Source of the DNA: Phycisphaerae bacterium
Lineage (GTDB): Bacteria > Planctomycetota > Phycisphaerae > Phycisphaerales > UBA1924
Length of the DNA stretch: 64,000 nt
NCBI GenBank assembly: GCA_016793805.1
Contig: JAEUIZ010000056.1
Span: 62,001 to 126,000, forward strand
Direction of reading: 5' to 3'
Under the pieces are notes generated by a model. The model did not search any database and was not told the DNA's origin. It worked only from the letters and a program-made list of their open reading frames with translations. Made by a program: the position numbers and the translations under genes. Of the stretch, positions 16,002-23,673 are shown piece after piece (within the stretch, counting starts at the first letter, position 1; each line of letters begins with the position of its first letter).

Positions 16002-16946
16002 TTATCGGCTCGGTGCGGCGGCGCGGGAGCGGAGGCCCTCGATGAGGGGCCGAACCTCGTCGGCCATGCGGGAGTTTGGGAAGTCGTCGATGATTCGTTG
16101 GCCGAGGTCGGCGGCGGCGGCCCATTGGCGGTCGTGGAGCGCGGCCTTGAAGCGCGCGCCGAGGGCGTCTCGCGCCTTGGCGATGACCTCGCGGGCGGTT
16201 TCGCGGAAGGGGGCGGCCTCGGCCTCGGAGAGGTAGGCGTCGAGTTCCTTGAGGCGTGCCATGGCGTCGTCGACGCGGTCGTTGGCGGCGGCGTCGCGGA
16301 AGCGGAGTTCGAGGTCGGCCTTGTAGAGGGCGCGGGCGTGGTCGATGCGGGCGCGGAGGCCGAGGACGACGGAGGAATCGGGGAAGAGTCGAGCGGCGCG
16401 GGCGGCCTCGGCGTGGGCCTGGTCCCAGCGGCGCTGGACGATGAGGGCGTCGACGGCGGCGGCGGCCTCGCGGACGCGCTGCTGGACGGTGTCGAAGCGG
16501 GCCTGCTCGATGCGCTGGCGGAACTCCTCGGCGTCGGCGCGGTAGCCGAAGCGGTTGGCGAGTTCGTTGACGAGGATGATGGCGGCGTCCCAGTCCTGGT
16601 CGTGGATGTCCTGCTCGATGGCGTCGCGGAGGAGGGCGCGCTCGCGGGAGCGGTTGAGGACACGTCGGGCGTCGTCGGAGAGGGCGGCCTGTTCGCCCAT
16701 GGCGCGGACGGCGTCGGCGAGGTCGGCGAGTTGCCTGGAGGGATCGGGTGGGGTGCGGGCGCCGAGGAGGCGTGCGAGCGCCAGGCCGACGGCGCAGATG
16801 ACGAGGCCGAGGGCGCCGGCGGGGATGGCGGTGGGGCGGAAGGCGGGGTCGCCTGCGAGCCCGAGGGCGAGGAGCGCGGCGGAGAAGGCGGTGGCGATGC
16901 CGAGGGCTGGGAGGGCGAGGGATTGGAAGGGGGAGGGCCTTGGCAT
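16002..16946 (-). CDS. inner-membrane protein with TPR-like helical cytoplasmic or periplasmic domain
   Basis: 314 aa. Two hydrophobic segments (about residues 10-28 and 40-60) are followed by about 240 residues of paired helices with TPR-like spacing and periodic W and A residues (EQDIHDQDWDAAIILVNELA; VQRRWDQAHAEAARAARLFP; ALHDRQWAAAADLGQRIIDD). No catalytic motif. Its ATG lies 1 nt after the cupin stop (TGACATG), so the two genes are one transcription unit. Likely a scaffold protein; the function is unknown. Confidence 0.85.
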   Translation of the reverse strand: MPRPSPFQSLALPALGIATAFSAALLALGLAGDPAFRPTAIPAGALGLVICAVGLALARLLGARTPPDPSRQLADLADAVRAMGEQAALSDDARRVLNRSRERALLRDAIEQDIHDQDWDAAIILVNELANRFGYRADAEEFRQRIEQARFDTVQQRVREAAAAVDALIVQRRWDQAHAEAARAARLFPDSSVVLGLRARIDHARALYKADLELRFRDAAANDRVDDAMARLKELDAYLSEAEAAPFRETAREVIAKARDALGARFKAALHDRQWAAAADLGQRIIDDFPNSRMADEVRPLIEGLRSRAAAPSR

Positions 16947-16947
16947 G

Positions 16948-17343
16948 TCAACTTCCGGGCGTGGGCTCGCCGCAGTTGCGGGTGATGGGGACGAGGCAGA
17001 GGAAGCGCAGGGCGGGGGCGGAGGGGTCGGAGGATGTGGGAGCGGCGCGGAACTGGTGCTCGTGGTCTGCGGGGACGAAGACGACGTCGCCGGCCTTGAT
17101 GGGATGCTCGCTGCCGTTGAGGAGGACGGAGCCGGAGCCGTGGACGATGTAGACCTCGTGCTCGTAGTCGTGGGAGTGTCTCGGGGAGTGACCGCCGGGC
17201 TCGAGGGAGAAGTGTCGGAGGGCGAAGTTGGGGGCGCCGTCGTCGCGGCCGACCATGAGGGCCATTCGGACGCCCTTGACGCCCGGGATCTCGACGGGTT
17301 TGGACGGGGTGGAGTCGAGGCTGCGGATGAGTCCTTTGGACAT
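16948..17343 (-). CDS. cupin-domain protein
   Basis: 131 aa. A small beta-barrel protein with the metal-binding cupin motifs: RHSHDYEHEVYIVHGSG (motif 1, His/His/Glu ligands) and AGDVVFVPADHEHQF (motif 2, with His). Such single-domain cupins may be sensors, isomerases or dioxygenase relatives; the substrate cannot be told. The start at ATG 17343 leaves 69 nt to the divergent metallo-beta-lactamase gene. It is the first gene of an operon with the TPR-like membrane protein. Confidence 0.9.
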   Translation of the reverse strand: MSKGLIRSLDSTPSKPVEIPGVKGVRMALMVGRDDGAPNFALRHFSLEPGGHSPRHSHDYEHEVYIVHGSGSVLLNGSEHPIKAGDVVFVPADHEHQFRAAPTSSDPSAPALRFLCLVPITRNCGEPTPGS

Positions 17344-17412
17344 GGAGGAAGGGTAGGAGCGGGGACGGGGAGTCGGTCCGGCGAGGGGAGCGGCGCGAGG
17401 TAGGATTGGGCG

Positions 17413-18105
17413 ATGAGGACGAAGCCGCCGAGGGAACGGGATTCGACGACGCCTGGGCGAGGGGCCGGGGGCGTGGAGGTGGAGGTGTACCCGCTTGGGC
17501 CGTTTGAGACGAACTGTTATCTGGTGTATGCGGGGGGCGAGGCCCGTGGCGCGGTGACGGTGGTGGACGCGAGTTTCGAGCCTGGGGAGATGGTGGCGCG
17601 GCTGCGGGAGTTGGGCCGGCCGGTGTCGGCGATCGTGCTGACGCACGCGCACGTGGACCACATCGCGGGTGTGAACGAGGTGCTGGGGGCGTTTCCGGGG
17701 GCGCGGGTGCTGGTGCATGAGGCGGAGCGGGAGTGGCTGGGGGATCCGGAGTTGAACCTGGGGGTGCCGATTGGGGTTCGGGTGACGGCGCGCGGTCCGG
17801 ATGGGGTGTTGCGGGAGGGGGACGAGGTGGAGATGGGTGGGTTGAGGTGGCGCGTGCTGCACACGCCCGGGCACTCGCCGGGGGGGATCACGCTGTATTC
17901 GCCGGGGGTGGCGTTCGTGGGGGATGCGCTGTTTGCGGGATCGGTGGGACGGACGGACTTTCCGGGGAGCGACATGGGGGTGCTGACGAGGTCGATCCGG
18001 GAGAAGTTGTACGTGCTGCCGGAGGAGACGGTGGTGTATCCGGGGCACGGGCCGGCGACGACGATCGGCCGGGAGCGGGCGACGAACCCGTTTGTGCGCG
18101 GATGA
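17413..18105 (+). CDS. metallo-beta-lactamase-fold hydrolase (glyoxalase II-like)
   Basis: 230 aa. Binuclear metal hydrolase family. Seen: GPFETNCYLV (N-terminal strand typical of the YcbL/GloB group), the metal motif THAHVDHIAG (about residues 76-85), HTPGHSPGG, the bridging Asp in VGDALFAG, GRTDFPGSD, and the final His in YPGHGPATTIGRE. This set is that of the glyoxalase II/YcbL subgroup that cleaves thioesters. The downstream phosphatase gene overlaps its stop by 4 nt, so the two are co-translated. Confidence 0.92.
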   Translation: MRTKPPRERDSTTPGRGAGGVEVEVYPLGPFETNCYLVYAGGEARGAVTVVDASFEPGEMVARLRELGRPVSAIVLTHAHVDHIAGVNEVLGAFPGARVLVHEAEREWLGDPELNLGVPIGVRVTARGPDGVLREGDEVEMGGLRWRVLHTPGHSPGGITLYSPGVAFVGDALFAGSVGRTDFPGSDMGVLTRSIREKLYVLPEETVVYPGHGPATTIGRERATNPFVRG

Positions 18106-18953
18106 GGGAGGGGCGCGTGCTGGCGGCGGAGGTGGAGGTGGCCGCGAGGCTGTCGGCGGCGGTGCGGATCGGTCTGGAGGCCGGGGCGCTGGCGCTGCGG
18201 CACTTTGAGGCTGGGGTGATGGCGGAGGAGAAGGCGGACGGGACGCCGGTGACGGTGGCGGATCGCGGGGCGGAGGAGATGATCCGTGCGGCGGTGGGGC
18301 GGGAGTTCTCGGCGGACGGGATGCTGGGGGAGGAGTTTGGCGAGACGGCGGGGCGGAGCGGGTATCGGTGGGTGGTGGATCCGATCGACGGGACGAAGTC
18401 GTTCGTGCGCGGGGTGCCGCTGTGGGGGACGCTGGTGGGGATCGAGCGGATGCGCGGGGAGAGCGAGCCGGAGCCGGTGGCGGGGGTGATGGTGTTTCCG
18501 GGACTGGGTGAGCACGCGTACGCGGGGCTCGGGGGCGGGGCGTGGCACGTTCGGCGCGGCGGGGAGGCGGTGCGGGCGCGGGCGTCGGGGTGCGTGGAGT
18601 TGTCGGAGGCGGCGGTGTGCGTGACCTCGCCGCAGGGGTTTGCGCGGCGGGGGGCGTGGGCGGCGTATGAGAGGTTGGTGAGGCGGTCGCGGTTGGCGCG
18701 AGGATGGAGCGACTGCTACGCGTACTTGCTCGTGGCGCTGGGGCGGATCGAGGCGGCGGTGGACCCGGCGATGCGGCCGTGGGACGCGGCGGCGATCGCG
18801 CCGATCCTGAAGGAAGCGGGGGCGGTGTACGTGGACTGGCACGGGCGCGAGACGATCCACGGGCGCGACGGGATCGGGGCGGCGCGGGGGGTGGTGGCGG
18901 AGGTGGTGGAGGTGGTGAGGGGTGGGGAGGAGCGCGGGGCGGGCGGCGCGTGA
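18102..18953 (+). CDS. inositol-monophosphatase-family phosphatase (possible histidinol-phosphatase)
   Basis: 283 aa from ATG 18102, overlapping the previous stop (ATGA). Mg-dependent phosphatase fold. Seen: the metal glutamates in LGEEFGE, the signature WVVDPIDGTKSF (about residues 90-101), and the late motif RPWDAAAIAPI. Substrates in the family include inositol phosphates, histidinol phosphate, PAP and fructose bisphosphate. The compact size and WVVDPIDGTKSFVRGVPLWG resemble the HisN-type histidinol phosphatase, which is my best guess. Confidence 0.9.
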   Translation: MREGRVLAAEVEVAARLSAAVRIGLEAGALALRHFEAGVMAEEKADGTPVTVADRGAEEMIRAAVGREFSADGMLGEEFGETAGRSGYRWVVDPIDGTKSFVRGVPLWGTLVGIERMRGESEPEPVAGVMVFPGLGEHAYAGLGGGAWHVRRGGEAVRARASGCVELSEAAVCVTSPQGFARRGAWAAYERLVRRSRLARGWSDCYAYLLVALGRIEAAVDPAMRPWDAAAIAPILKEAGAVYVDWHGRETIHGRDGIGAARGVVAEVVEVVRGGEERGAGGA

Positions 18954-18983
18954 GTGAGCGCGGGCGTGAGCGGGCTGGCGCGG

Positions 18984-20021
18984 CTATGGCGCGGTGCAGC
19001 CGGCGGAGAAGCGGTTGAGGAAGCAGACGAAGTCGTTGACGTTCAGGACCGGCGGGGTGGTGGAGGCGTCGCAGTTGGCGTATTGCTCCCCCGCCCCCCC
19101 TCCCGCGAAGTAGTTGAGGAAGCAGACGAAGTCGTTGATGTTGAGGAAGGGCGGGGCGGTGCTGCCGTCGCAGTTGGCGTAGCAGGCGGCGATGCCGATG
19201 CCGAGACCGATCCCCTTGTCGAGCATGCGGAATCGAGCCGGAGGAGCGATTGCTTGTCCCGCGATGTTGCCGCCCCAGCCGACAGCTGTGCCGTCGGCGC
19301 GGAGCGCGACCGCGGAGTTGGCGCCGGCGAACACGGCCACGAACGGCCCGGCCGGGATGTTCGTGTTGACTTCGCACCCGCAACCCCAGTGGACGATCGA
19401 GCCGTCGAGGCGGACGGCCATGCCGAGGTACTCGGGCGCGGCGCTGGCGGTGAGGACGGGATAGGTCGGCACCCCGGAGACGACACCGAACTGATTGAAG
19501 CCCCAAGCAACGAGGGTGCCGTCGAGGCGTTGGGCGAGGTTCCAATCCTTCCCGCACCAGACGTCCTTGTAGGCGCCGGCGGGCGGCGCGTGCCCGGCGC
19601 CCCACGCCGCCAGCGTGCCGTCCTCGCGAATGGCGACGTTGAAGCGCTCGCCGGCGGAGATCTTGGTGAAGCGTCCGGGTGGCGGGTTGCACTGCCCGAA
19701 GCCGTTATAGCCCCAGCAGTAGACCGTGCCGTCGGAACGGAGGATGCAGTTGTGGTCGAATCCCACCGAGAGGCCGATGACGCTCTGTCCGGGTGGAAGC
19801 GAGGGCAGATCGGGGTAGCCCCAACTGATGACGGCACCGTCGATCCGCAGCGCGAGGGCGCTCGAGAAGCCCGCCGCAACGTTGGTGAACAGGCCGGACT
19901 GCGCGCCCTCGGCGAAGGACCAGACCACGAGCGGACCTGGTTGGACCTGCGCGCGACAACTCGTGACGAGCGCCGCGCACCAGAGGATGGCGTGGCTACG
20001 GCGCACGGATCGCGACTCCAT
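18984..20021 (-). CDS. secreted RCC1-like repeat protein with dockerin-like tail (cassette A, gene 2)
   Basis: 345 aa from ATG 20021. Signal peptide HAILWCAALVTSCRAQ. The body has six or so RCC1-like blades (pattern: ISAGxxFNVAIREDGTLAAWG), which in other proteins fold as a seven-bladed propeller. The tail has two dockerin-like units: NCDGSTAPPFLNINDFVCFL and NCDASTTPPVLNVNDFVCFL. The start overlaps the end of the upstream RCC1-like gene by 26 nt, so translation is probably coupled to it. Upstream control therefore includes the G11 tract in that gene. Probably cell-surface or matrix; no enzymatic motif. Confidence 0.87.
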   Translation of the reverse strand: MESRSVRRSHAILWCAALVTSCRAQVQPGPLVVWSFAEGAQSGLFTNVAAGFSSALALRIDGAVISWGYPDLPSLPPGQSVIGLSVGFDHNCILRSDGTVYCWGYNGFGQCNPPPGRFTKISAGERFNVAIREDGTLAAWGAGHAPPAGAYKDVWCGKDWNLAQRLDGTLVAWGFNQFGVVSGVPTYPVLTASAAPEYLGMAVRLDGSIVHWGCGCEVNTNIPAGPFVAVFAGANSAVALRADGTAVGWGGNIAGQAIAPPARFRMLDKGIGLGIGIAACYANCDGSTAPPFLNINDFVCFLNYFAGGGAGEQYANCDASTTPPVLNVNDFVCFLNRFSAGCTAP

Positions 20022-21041
20022 GAAGGTTCGAGTGGCCCTTGCCGATGGCGATGAACTTGTCGTCGGCGAGTTCGCTCGGGATGTTGTTGGGCGGATCCGA
20101 GAACGGCGTGCCCGACGCATCGACGCGCCCCCATTGCACGATCGTGCTATCGAGAGTGAAGAGCAACCCGGCACCGTACATGCCAGTGATGGTCACGCCG
20201 TTGGCGACGCCGACGTTGTAGTAGCCCTGGCCCACCGGGGGAGTGCCGAGGACGACTGGCGTTCCCTGAACACCCAGACCGCAGCCCCAGGCGTAAACGG
20301 TGCGACCCGATGCGGTGATCACGTAGGTGACGGTGTGGCCTGCGCCGACTTCGAGCACGGCCACGTCGCTGAGCGCGCTGGGAACGGAGCCGGGATGCGT
20401 CCACTCGGTGTAGACGCTGCCCGCGCACTCGTTGGCTGGGTAGTCGAGTCCGCCCCACGCCTTGACCCTGCCCGCTGCCGTCTTGGCCACGGCATGGTGC
20501 CCGCCGAAGGCGATAGCGACGTACTGGCCGGGCGTGTTGTTCGGGATGTCGTCCTTGCCGCGGCTGTCGTCGCCGAAGTGAAAGATGGTTCCGTCAGAGC
20601 GGAGGGCAAGGTTGAAATACTCGCCCGCCGCGATGGCGGTGTAGGTCAGGTTGTTCTCGATGGCGTAGGAGTCCGTGGGCACGGAGCCTTGGCCATACTG
20701 GTTCCGACCCCAAGCATGAAGCGTGCCGTCGTTTCGTAGGGCGAGGCCGTGGTCGTAGCCGGCGGCGACAGCGCTCCAGCCGATGCTTGTTGGGGCACCG
20801 GACACCTGACCGAAGGTGTTTGTACCGACAGCGACGATTTCGCCGTTCTCCGTCAGTCCGTATGAGAAGCCGTTCCCAGCCGCGACCTGGGTGAAGAGCA
20901 CGTCCGTCGGCAGGGCGTAACTCGCGCTCGTCGTCACGCCGCTGCTGTTCCAGGTCACGGCGAACCCCGATTGGGCCAAAGCCCGATCACCACCCAACCC
21001 CCCCCCCCTAACACGCAGAGCAGAACCTTCAGAACTCGCAT
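19996..21041 (-). CDS. secreted RCC1-like protein, out of frame at a G11 tract (cassette A, gene 1)
   Basis: Translation should start at ATG 21041, which has a strong GGAGGAGGT (21047-21055). The first codons read MRVLKVLLCVLG, a signal-peptide start, but after the G11 tract (20998-21008) the frame ends after 28 codons at 20955. The rest, LGGDRALAQSGFAVTW followed by six RCC1-like blades to GKGHSNLHGVAIRAP, lies in the -1 frame. One more G (G12) would fuse them into 348 aa with a normal signal peptide and AlaXAla-type site (RALAQ). The out-of-frame stop TGA overlaps a GTG in the body frame (20958), so re-initiation could give a leaderless product. It lacks the dockerin tail. Either phase variation or a homopolymer error. 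Confidence 0.8.
20998..21008 (-). repeat. poly-G tract (G11) in a signal peptide coding region
   Basis: Eleven consecutive C on the + strand (G on the coding strand), 33 nt after the start codon. Much longer than the usual 7-8 nt maximum elsewhere in the window; only 43030-43041 equals or exceeds it. Confidence 0.92.
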
Positions 21042-21062
21042 CGAGCACCTCCTCCCCCCCTC

Positions 21063-21079
21063 GCGGAGCGATGCTCCGC
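21063..21079 (-). promoter_or_regulatory. leader hairpin just upstream of a strong Shine-Dalgarno sequence
   Basis: GCGGAGC and GCTCCGC form a perfect 7-bp stem with a 3-nt loop, ending 8 nt before GGAGGAGGT. It could affect mRNA stability or protein or RNA binding at the start of cassette A. Confidence 0.4.
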
Positions 21080-21215
21080 ATCTGTGGGCCGAGGGGACGG
21101 TCCCGCGTCCTCTTGTTGGATTCCGGCGCATTTCGCAAGAATCCTGCGGGAATCGCTGGGGTTGTGGCCCATCGGCCCGGGCCGCCACGCCGGGGAACGG
21201 ATGCGCGGCAGGAGG

Positions 21216-21243
21216 AAGATACCACGGGCGGCACGGGACGCAA
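21216..21243 (-). promoter_or_regulatory. candidate promoter of cassette A
   Basis: On the minus strand TTGCGT (21243-21238) and TATCTT (21221-21216) are separated by 16 nt. The same TTGCGT-N16-TATxxT layout precedes cassette B (42893-42920). Confidence 0.45.
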
Positions 21244-21345
21244 GAGGAAAGTGAGGATTATCTGGCGTGGGGTGTGGCTTGTTGGAAAGCGCACAGGCGG
21301 GACGGCTGTGCCACGGAAGAGGAACAGAGAGCGAGCCTGTGGCGC

Positions 21346-21933
21346 CTATGGGCGTGCGCCGAGAGCGAGCCAGGCGGCGAGTGCGACCTCGTCGGCGTAC
21401 TGGGAGGCCGGGGCGCGGAGGGTTCCCTCGTGGACGAGTCGGGCGACGTTGAGCATGAGCCCGGAGAAGTGGGACATGGCGAGGGTGGGGTCGATGGTGC
21501 GGAGTTCGCCGGTGGATTGGCCTTGGCGGATGAGGACCTGGAAGAGATCGCCCTGTCGGTGGTAGAAGGGGCCGAGGATGGCCGGGGCGCGGTGGTCGGC
21601 GAGGAGTGCGTAGTAGAAGGCTTCGGGGTTTTTGTCGAAGTTGGCGAAGGTGGCGCGGACCCAGGCGGCGAGTTTGTCGCGTGCGGAGGCGGGGGAGGCG
21701 ACGATGGATTCTTTCTGTGTGAGCATCTCGTCGACGATGAGGGTGTGGGCGAGGCGCCAGAGTTCGTCCTTGCTCTTGAAGTGGCGGTAGACGGCGCCCT
21801 CGGTGACGCCGGCCTCGCGTGCGATTCGGCGGATGGAGGCGGCGCGCGGCCCGGAGCGGGAGACGAGGTTGATGGTGGCGCGGAGGAGGCGGTTGCGGGT
21901 GTGGTCGGGCGAGGCCCTGGGGCGCGTGGGCAT
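21346..21933 (-). CDS. TetR-family transcriptional regulator
   Basis: 195 aa from ATG 21933, 14 nt after the nadE stop, so probably the last gene of an operon. Seen: N-terminal TetR HTH (LLRATINLVSRSGPRAASIRRIAREAGVTEGAVYRHF, split here as LRATINLVSRSG and REAGVTEGAVYRHFKSKDEL), then a helical ligand/dimer domain. TetR proteins repress nearby or own genes until a small ligand binds. No adjacent efflux gene points to a ligand. The target may be the nadE operon itself. Confidence 0.9.
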   Translation of the reverse strand: MPTRPRASPDHTRNRLLRATINLVSRSGPRAASIRRIAREAGVTEGAVYRHFKSKDELWRLAHTLIVDEMLTQKESIVASPASARDKLAAWVRATFANFDKNPEAFYYALLADHRAPAILGPFYHRQGDLFQVLIRQGQSTGELRTIDPTLAMSHFSGLMLNVARLVHEGTLRAPASQYADEVALAAWLALGARP

Positions 21934-21947
21934 GGGGTGCTCGGTGG

Positions 21948-23654
21948 TCAGGTTGTGGGGGGCGGAGGGCGGAAGCGGTGGACGATGGGGGCGCGTCGGC
22001 CCGGGCCGAAGGCGACGGATGTCACTTTGAGGCCGATGGGTGCCTGTCGGCGTTTGAACTCGGCGGCGTCGATCATTCGGGTGATACGGAGGACGAGGTC
22101 GAGGTCGAGGCCTGCGCGGCGGGCGATGGCGTGGGCGGATTCGCGGCGTTCGACGTAGCCGACGACGATCTGGTCGAGGGCGTCGTAGGGCGGGAGGGAG
22201 TCCTGGTCGGTCTGGTTGGGACGGAGTTCGGCGCTGGGGGCCTTGTCGATGGAGCGTTGCGGGATGGGGGGCTGGTCGAAGCCGGCGCGGCGGTGGTGGA
22301 GGTTGAGCCAACGGGCGAGGCGGTAGACCTGCATCTTGGCGAGGTCGGAGATGAGGGCGAGGCCGCCGTTCATGTCGCCGTAGAGGGTGCAGTAGCCGAC
22401 GGCGAGTTCGGACTTGTTACCGGTGGTGAGGAGGATGGCGCCGGAGCGGTTGGAGAGGGCCATGAGGATGGTGCCGCGGACGCGGGACTGGAGGTTTTCT
22501 TCGGCGAGGTCGGGGAGTGAGGCGCCGAGGGCGGGCTGGTGGAGGGAGAGGAGTGCGGGGTCGATGGCGTGGCGGAGGCCGTCGACGGCGGGGTTGATGG
22601 GGACCTCGAGTGCGCGGAAGCGGAGGCGTTTGGCGAGGTCGAGCGCGTCGGCGCGGGCGTGGTCGGAGGAGTAGGGGCCGGGGAGGATGACGCCGGTGAG
22701 GTGATCGGGGCCGAGGGCGGCGACGGCGATGGCGGCGGAGAGGGCGGAGTCGATGCCGCCGGAGATGCCGAGGAGTGCGTCGCGGAAGCCGGACTTGAGG
22801 CAGTAGTCGCGGGTGCCGAGGACGAGGGCGTGGAAGAGGAGTTCGTCGTCGTCGGCGTTCAGGAGGGGATCGGGGACTGCGGGGGCGGCGGGATCGAGGT
22901 CGTGGAGGAGGAGGTGGTCGGCGAAACCGGGAGCGGCGGCGACGAGGAGGCCGTCGGGGTTGAAGATGGCGGCGTGGCCGTCGAAGACGAGGTCGTCGTT
23001 GCCGCCGACCTGGTTGACGGAGGCGACGGTGAGGCGGTGGGTGCGAGCGTGGTGGGCGAGGATGTCGCGGTGGCGACGGCCCTTGCCGAGGACGAAGGGG
23101 CTGGCGGAGGGGACGAGGATGAGGGAGGCGCCGAGGCGAGCGAGGTCGGCGACGGGATCGGGGGCGTCGAGGTAGCGTTGGGCGAAGCCGGCGTCGTGGC
23201 CCTTCCAGAGGTCCTCGCAGATGGCGAGGCCGACGCGGGTGCCGTTGAGGTCGAAGGTGGTGGGTGCGGATCCCGGGACGAAGTAGCGGTCCTCGTCGAA
23301 GACGTCGTAAGTAGGGAGGAGGCGTTTGTCGTAGCGTGCGAGTTGGAGGCCGTCGCGGAAGACGAGGAGGGAGTTGGTGACGCCTCGGGGTTGGGCGTGG
23401 AGGGGGCAGCCGAGGACGGCGGTGAGGCCGGCGGAGTGGTGGCGGCCGAGGCGTTGGGCGGCGCGGTGCATGGCGTCGACGAAGCCGTCGAGGAAGAGGA
23501 GGTCGCGTGGGGGATAGCCGCTGATGCAGAGTTCGGGGAAGACGACGAGGTCGGCGCGGCGTCGGCGGGCGTCGTCGAGGAGGTCGGCGATGCGAGCGGC
23601 GTTGGCGTCGGCGTCGCCCACGGTGGGATTGATCTGGGCGAGGGCGAGCCGCAT
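21948..23654 (-). CDS. nadE: NAD+ synthase, glutamine-hydrolysing
   Basis: 568 aa from ATG 23654. Final step of NAD synthesis: deamido-NAD plus ATP, using ammonia from glutamine. Seen: an N-terminal nitrilase-type glutaminase domain (1-260) with catalytic triad motifs FPELCISGYPPRD (Glu), YDKRLLPTYDVFDE (Lys) and GLAICEDLW (Cys), then the synthetase domain with the PP-loop LGISGGIDSAL (about residue 290) and TTGNKSELAVGY. Two-domain length is normal. It is 19 nt after the peptidase-like gene and 14 nt before tetR. Confidence 0.95.
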   Translation of the reverse strand: MRLALAQINPTVGDADANAARIADLLDDARRRRADLVVFPELCISGYPPRDLLFLDGFVDAMHRAAQRLGRHHSAGLTAVLGCPLHAQPRGVTNSLLVFRDGLQLARYDKRLLPTYDVFDEDRYFVPGSAPTTFDLNGTRVGLAICEDLWKGHDAGFAQRYLDAPDPVADLARLGASLILVPSASPFVLGKGRRHRDILAHHARTHRLTVASVNQVGGNDDLVFDGHAAIFNPDGLLVAAAPGFADHLLLHDLDPAAPAVPDPLLNADDDELLFHALVLGTRDYCLKSGFRDALLGISGGIDSALSAAIAVAALGPDHLTGVILPGPYSSDHARADALDLAKRLRFRALEVPINPAVDGLRHAIDPALLSLHQPALGASLPDLAEENLQSRVRGTILMALSNRSGAILLTTGNKSELAVGYCTLYGDMNGGLALISDLAKMQVYRLARWLNLHHRRAGFDQPPIPQRSIDKAPSAELRPNQTDQDSLPPYDALDQIVVGYVERRESAHAIARRAGLDLDLVLRITRMIDAAEFKRRQAPIGLKVTSVAFGPGRRAPIVHRFRPPPPTT

Positions 23655-23673
23655 GGGCGATGATAGTTGGCGG

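Larger units (their letters stand above)
21042..21345 (-). other. 304-nt leader and promoter region of cassette A
   Basis: No gene. It holds, in the minus direction, a promoter candidate (21216-21243), a 7-bp hairpin GCGGAGC-GAT-GCTCCGC (21063-21079) and the Shine-Dalgarno sequence at 21047-21055. The remainder up to the tetR stop shows nothing clear. Confidence 0.6.

Noticed and set aside
16948..19692. A long minus-strand open frame ahead of the cupin
   Set aside because: Only residues from ATG 17343 form a domain; upstream it is antisense to the two plus-strand enzyme genes.
20955..21188. An independent small protein of 77 codons
   Set aside because: Only the part from ATG 21041 has a ribosome-binding site, and it is better read as the leader of the frameshifted RCC1-like gene.
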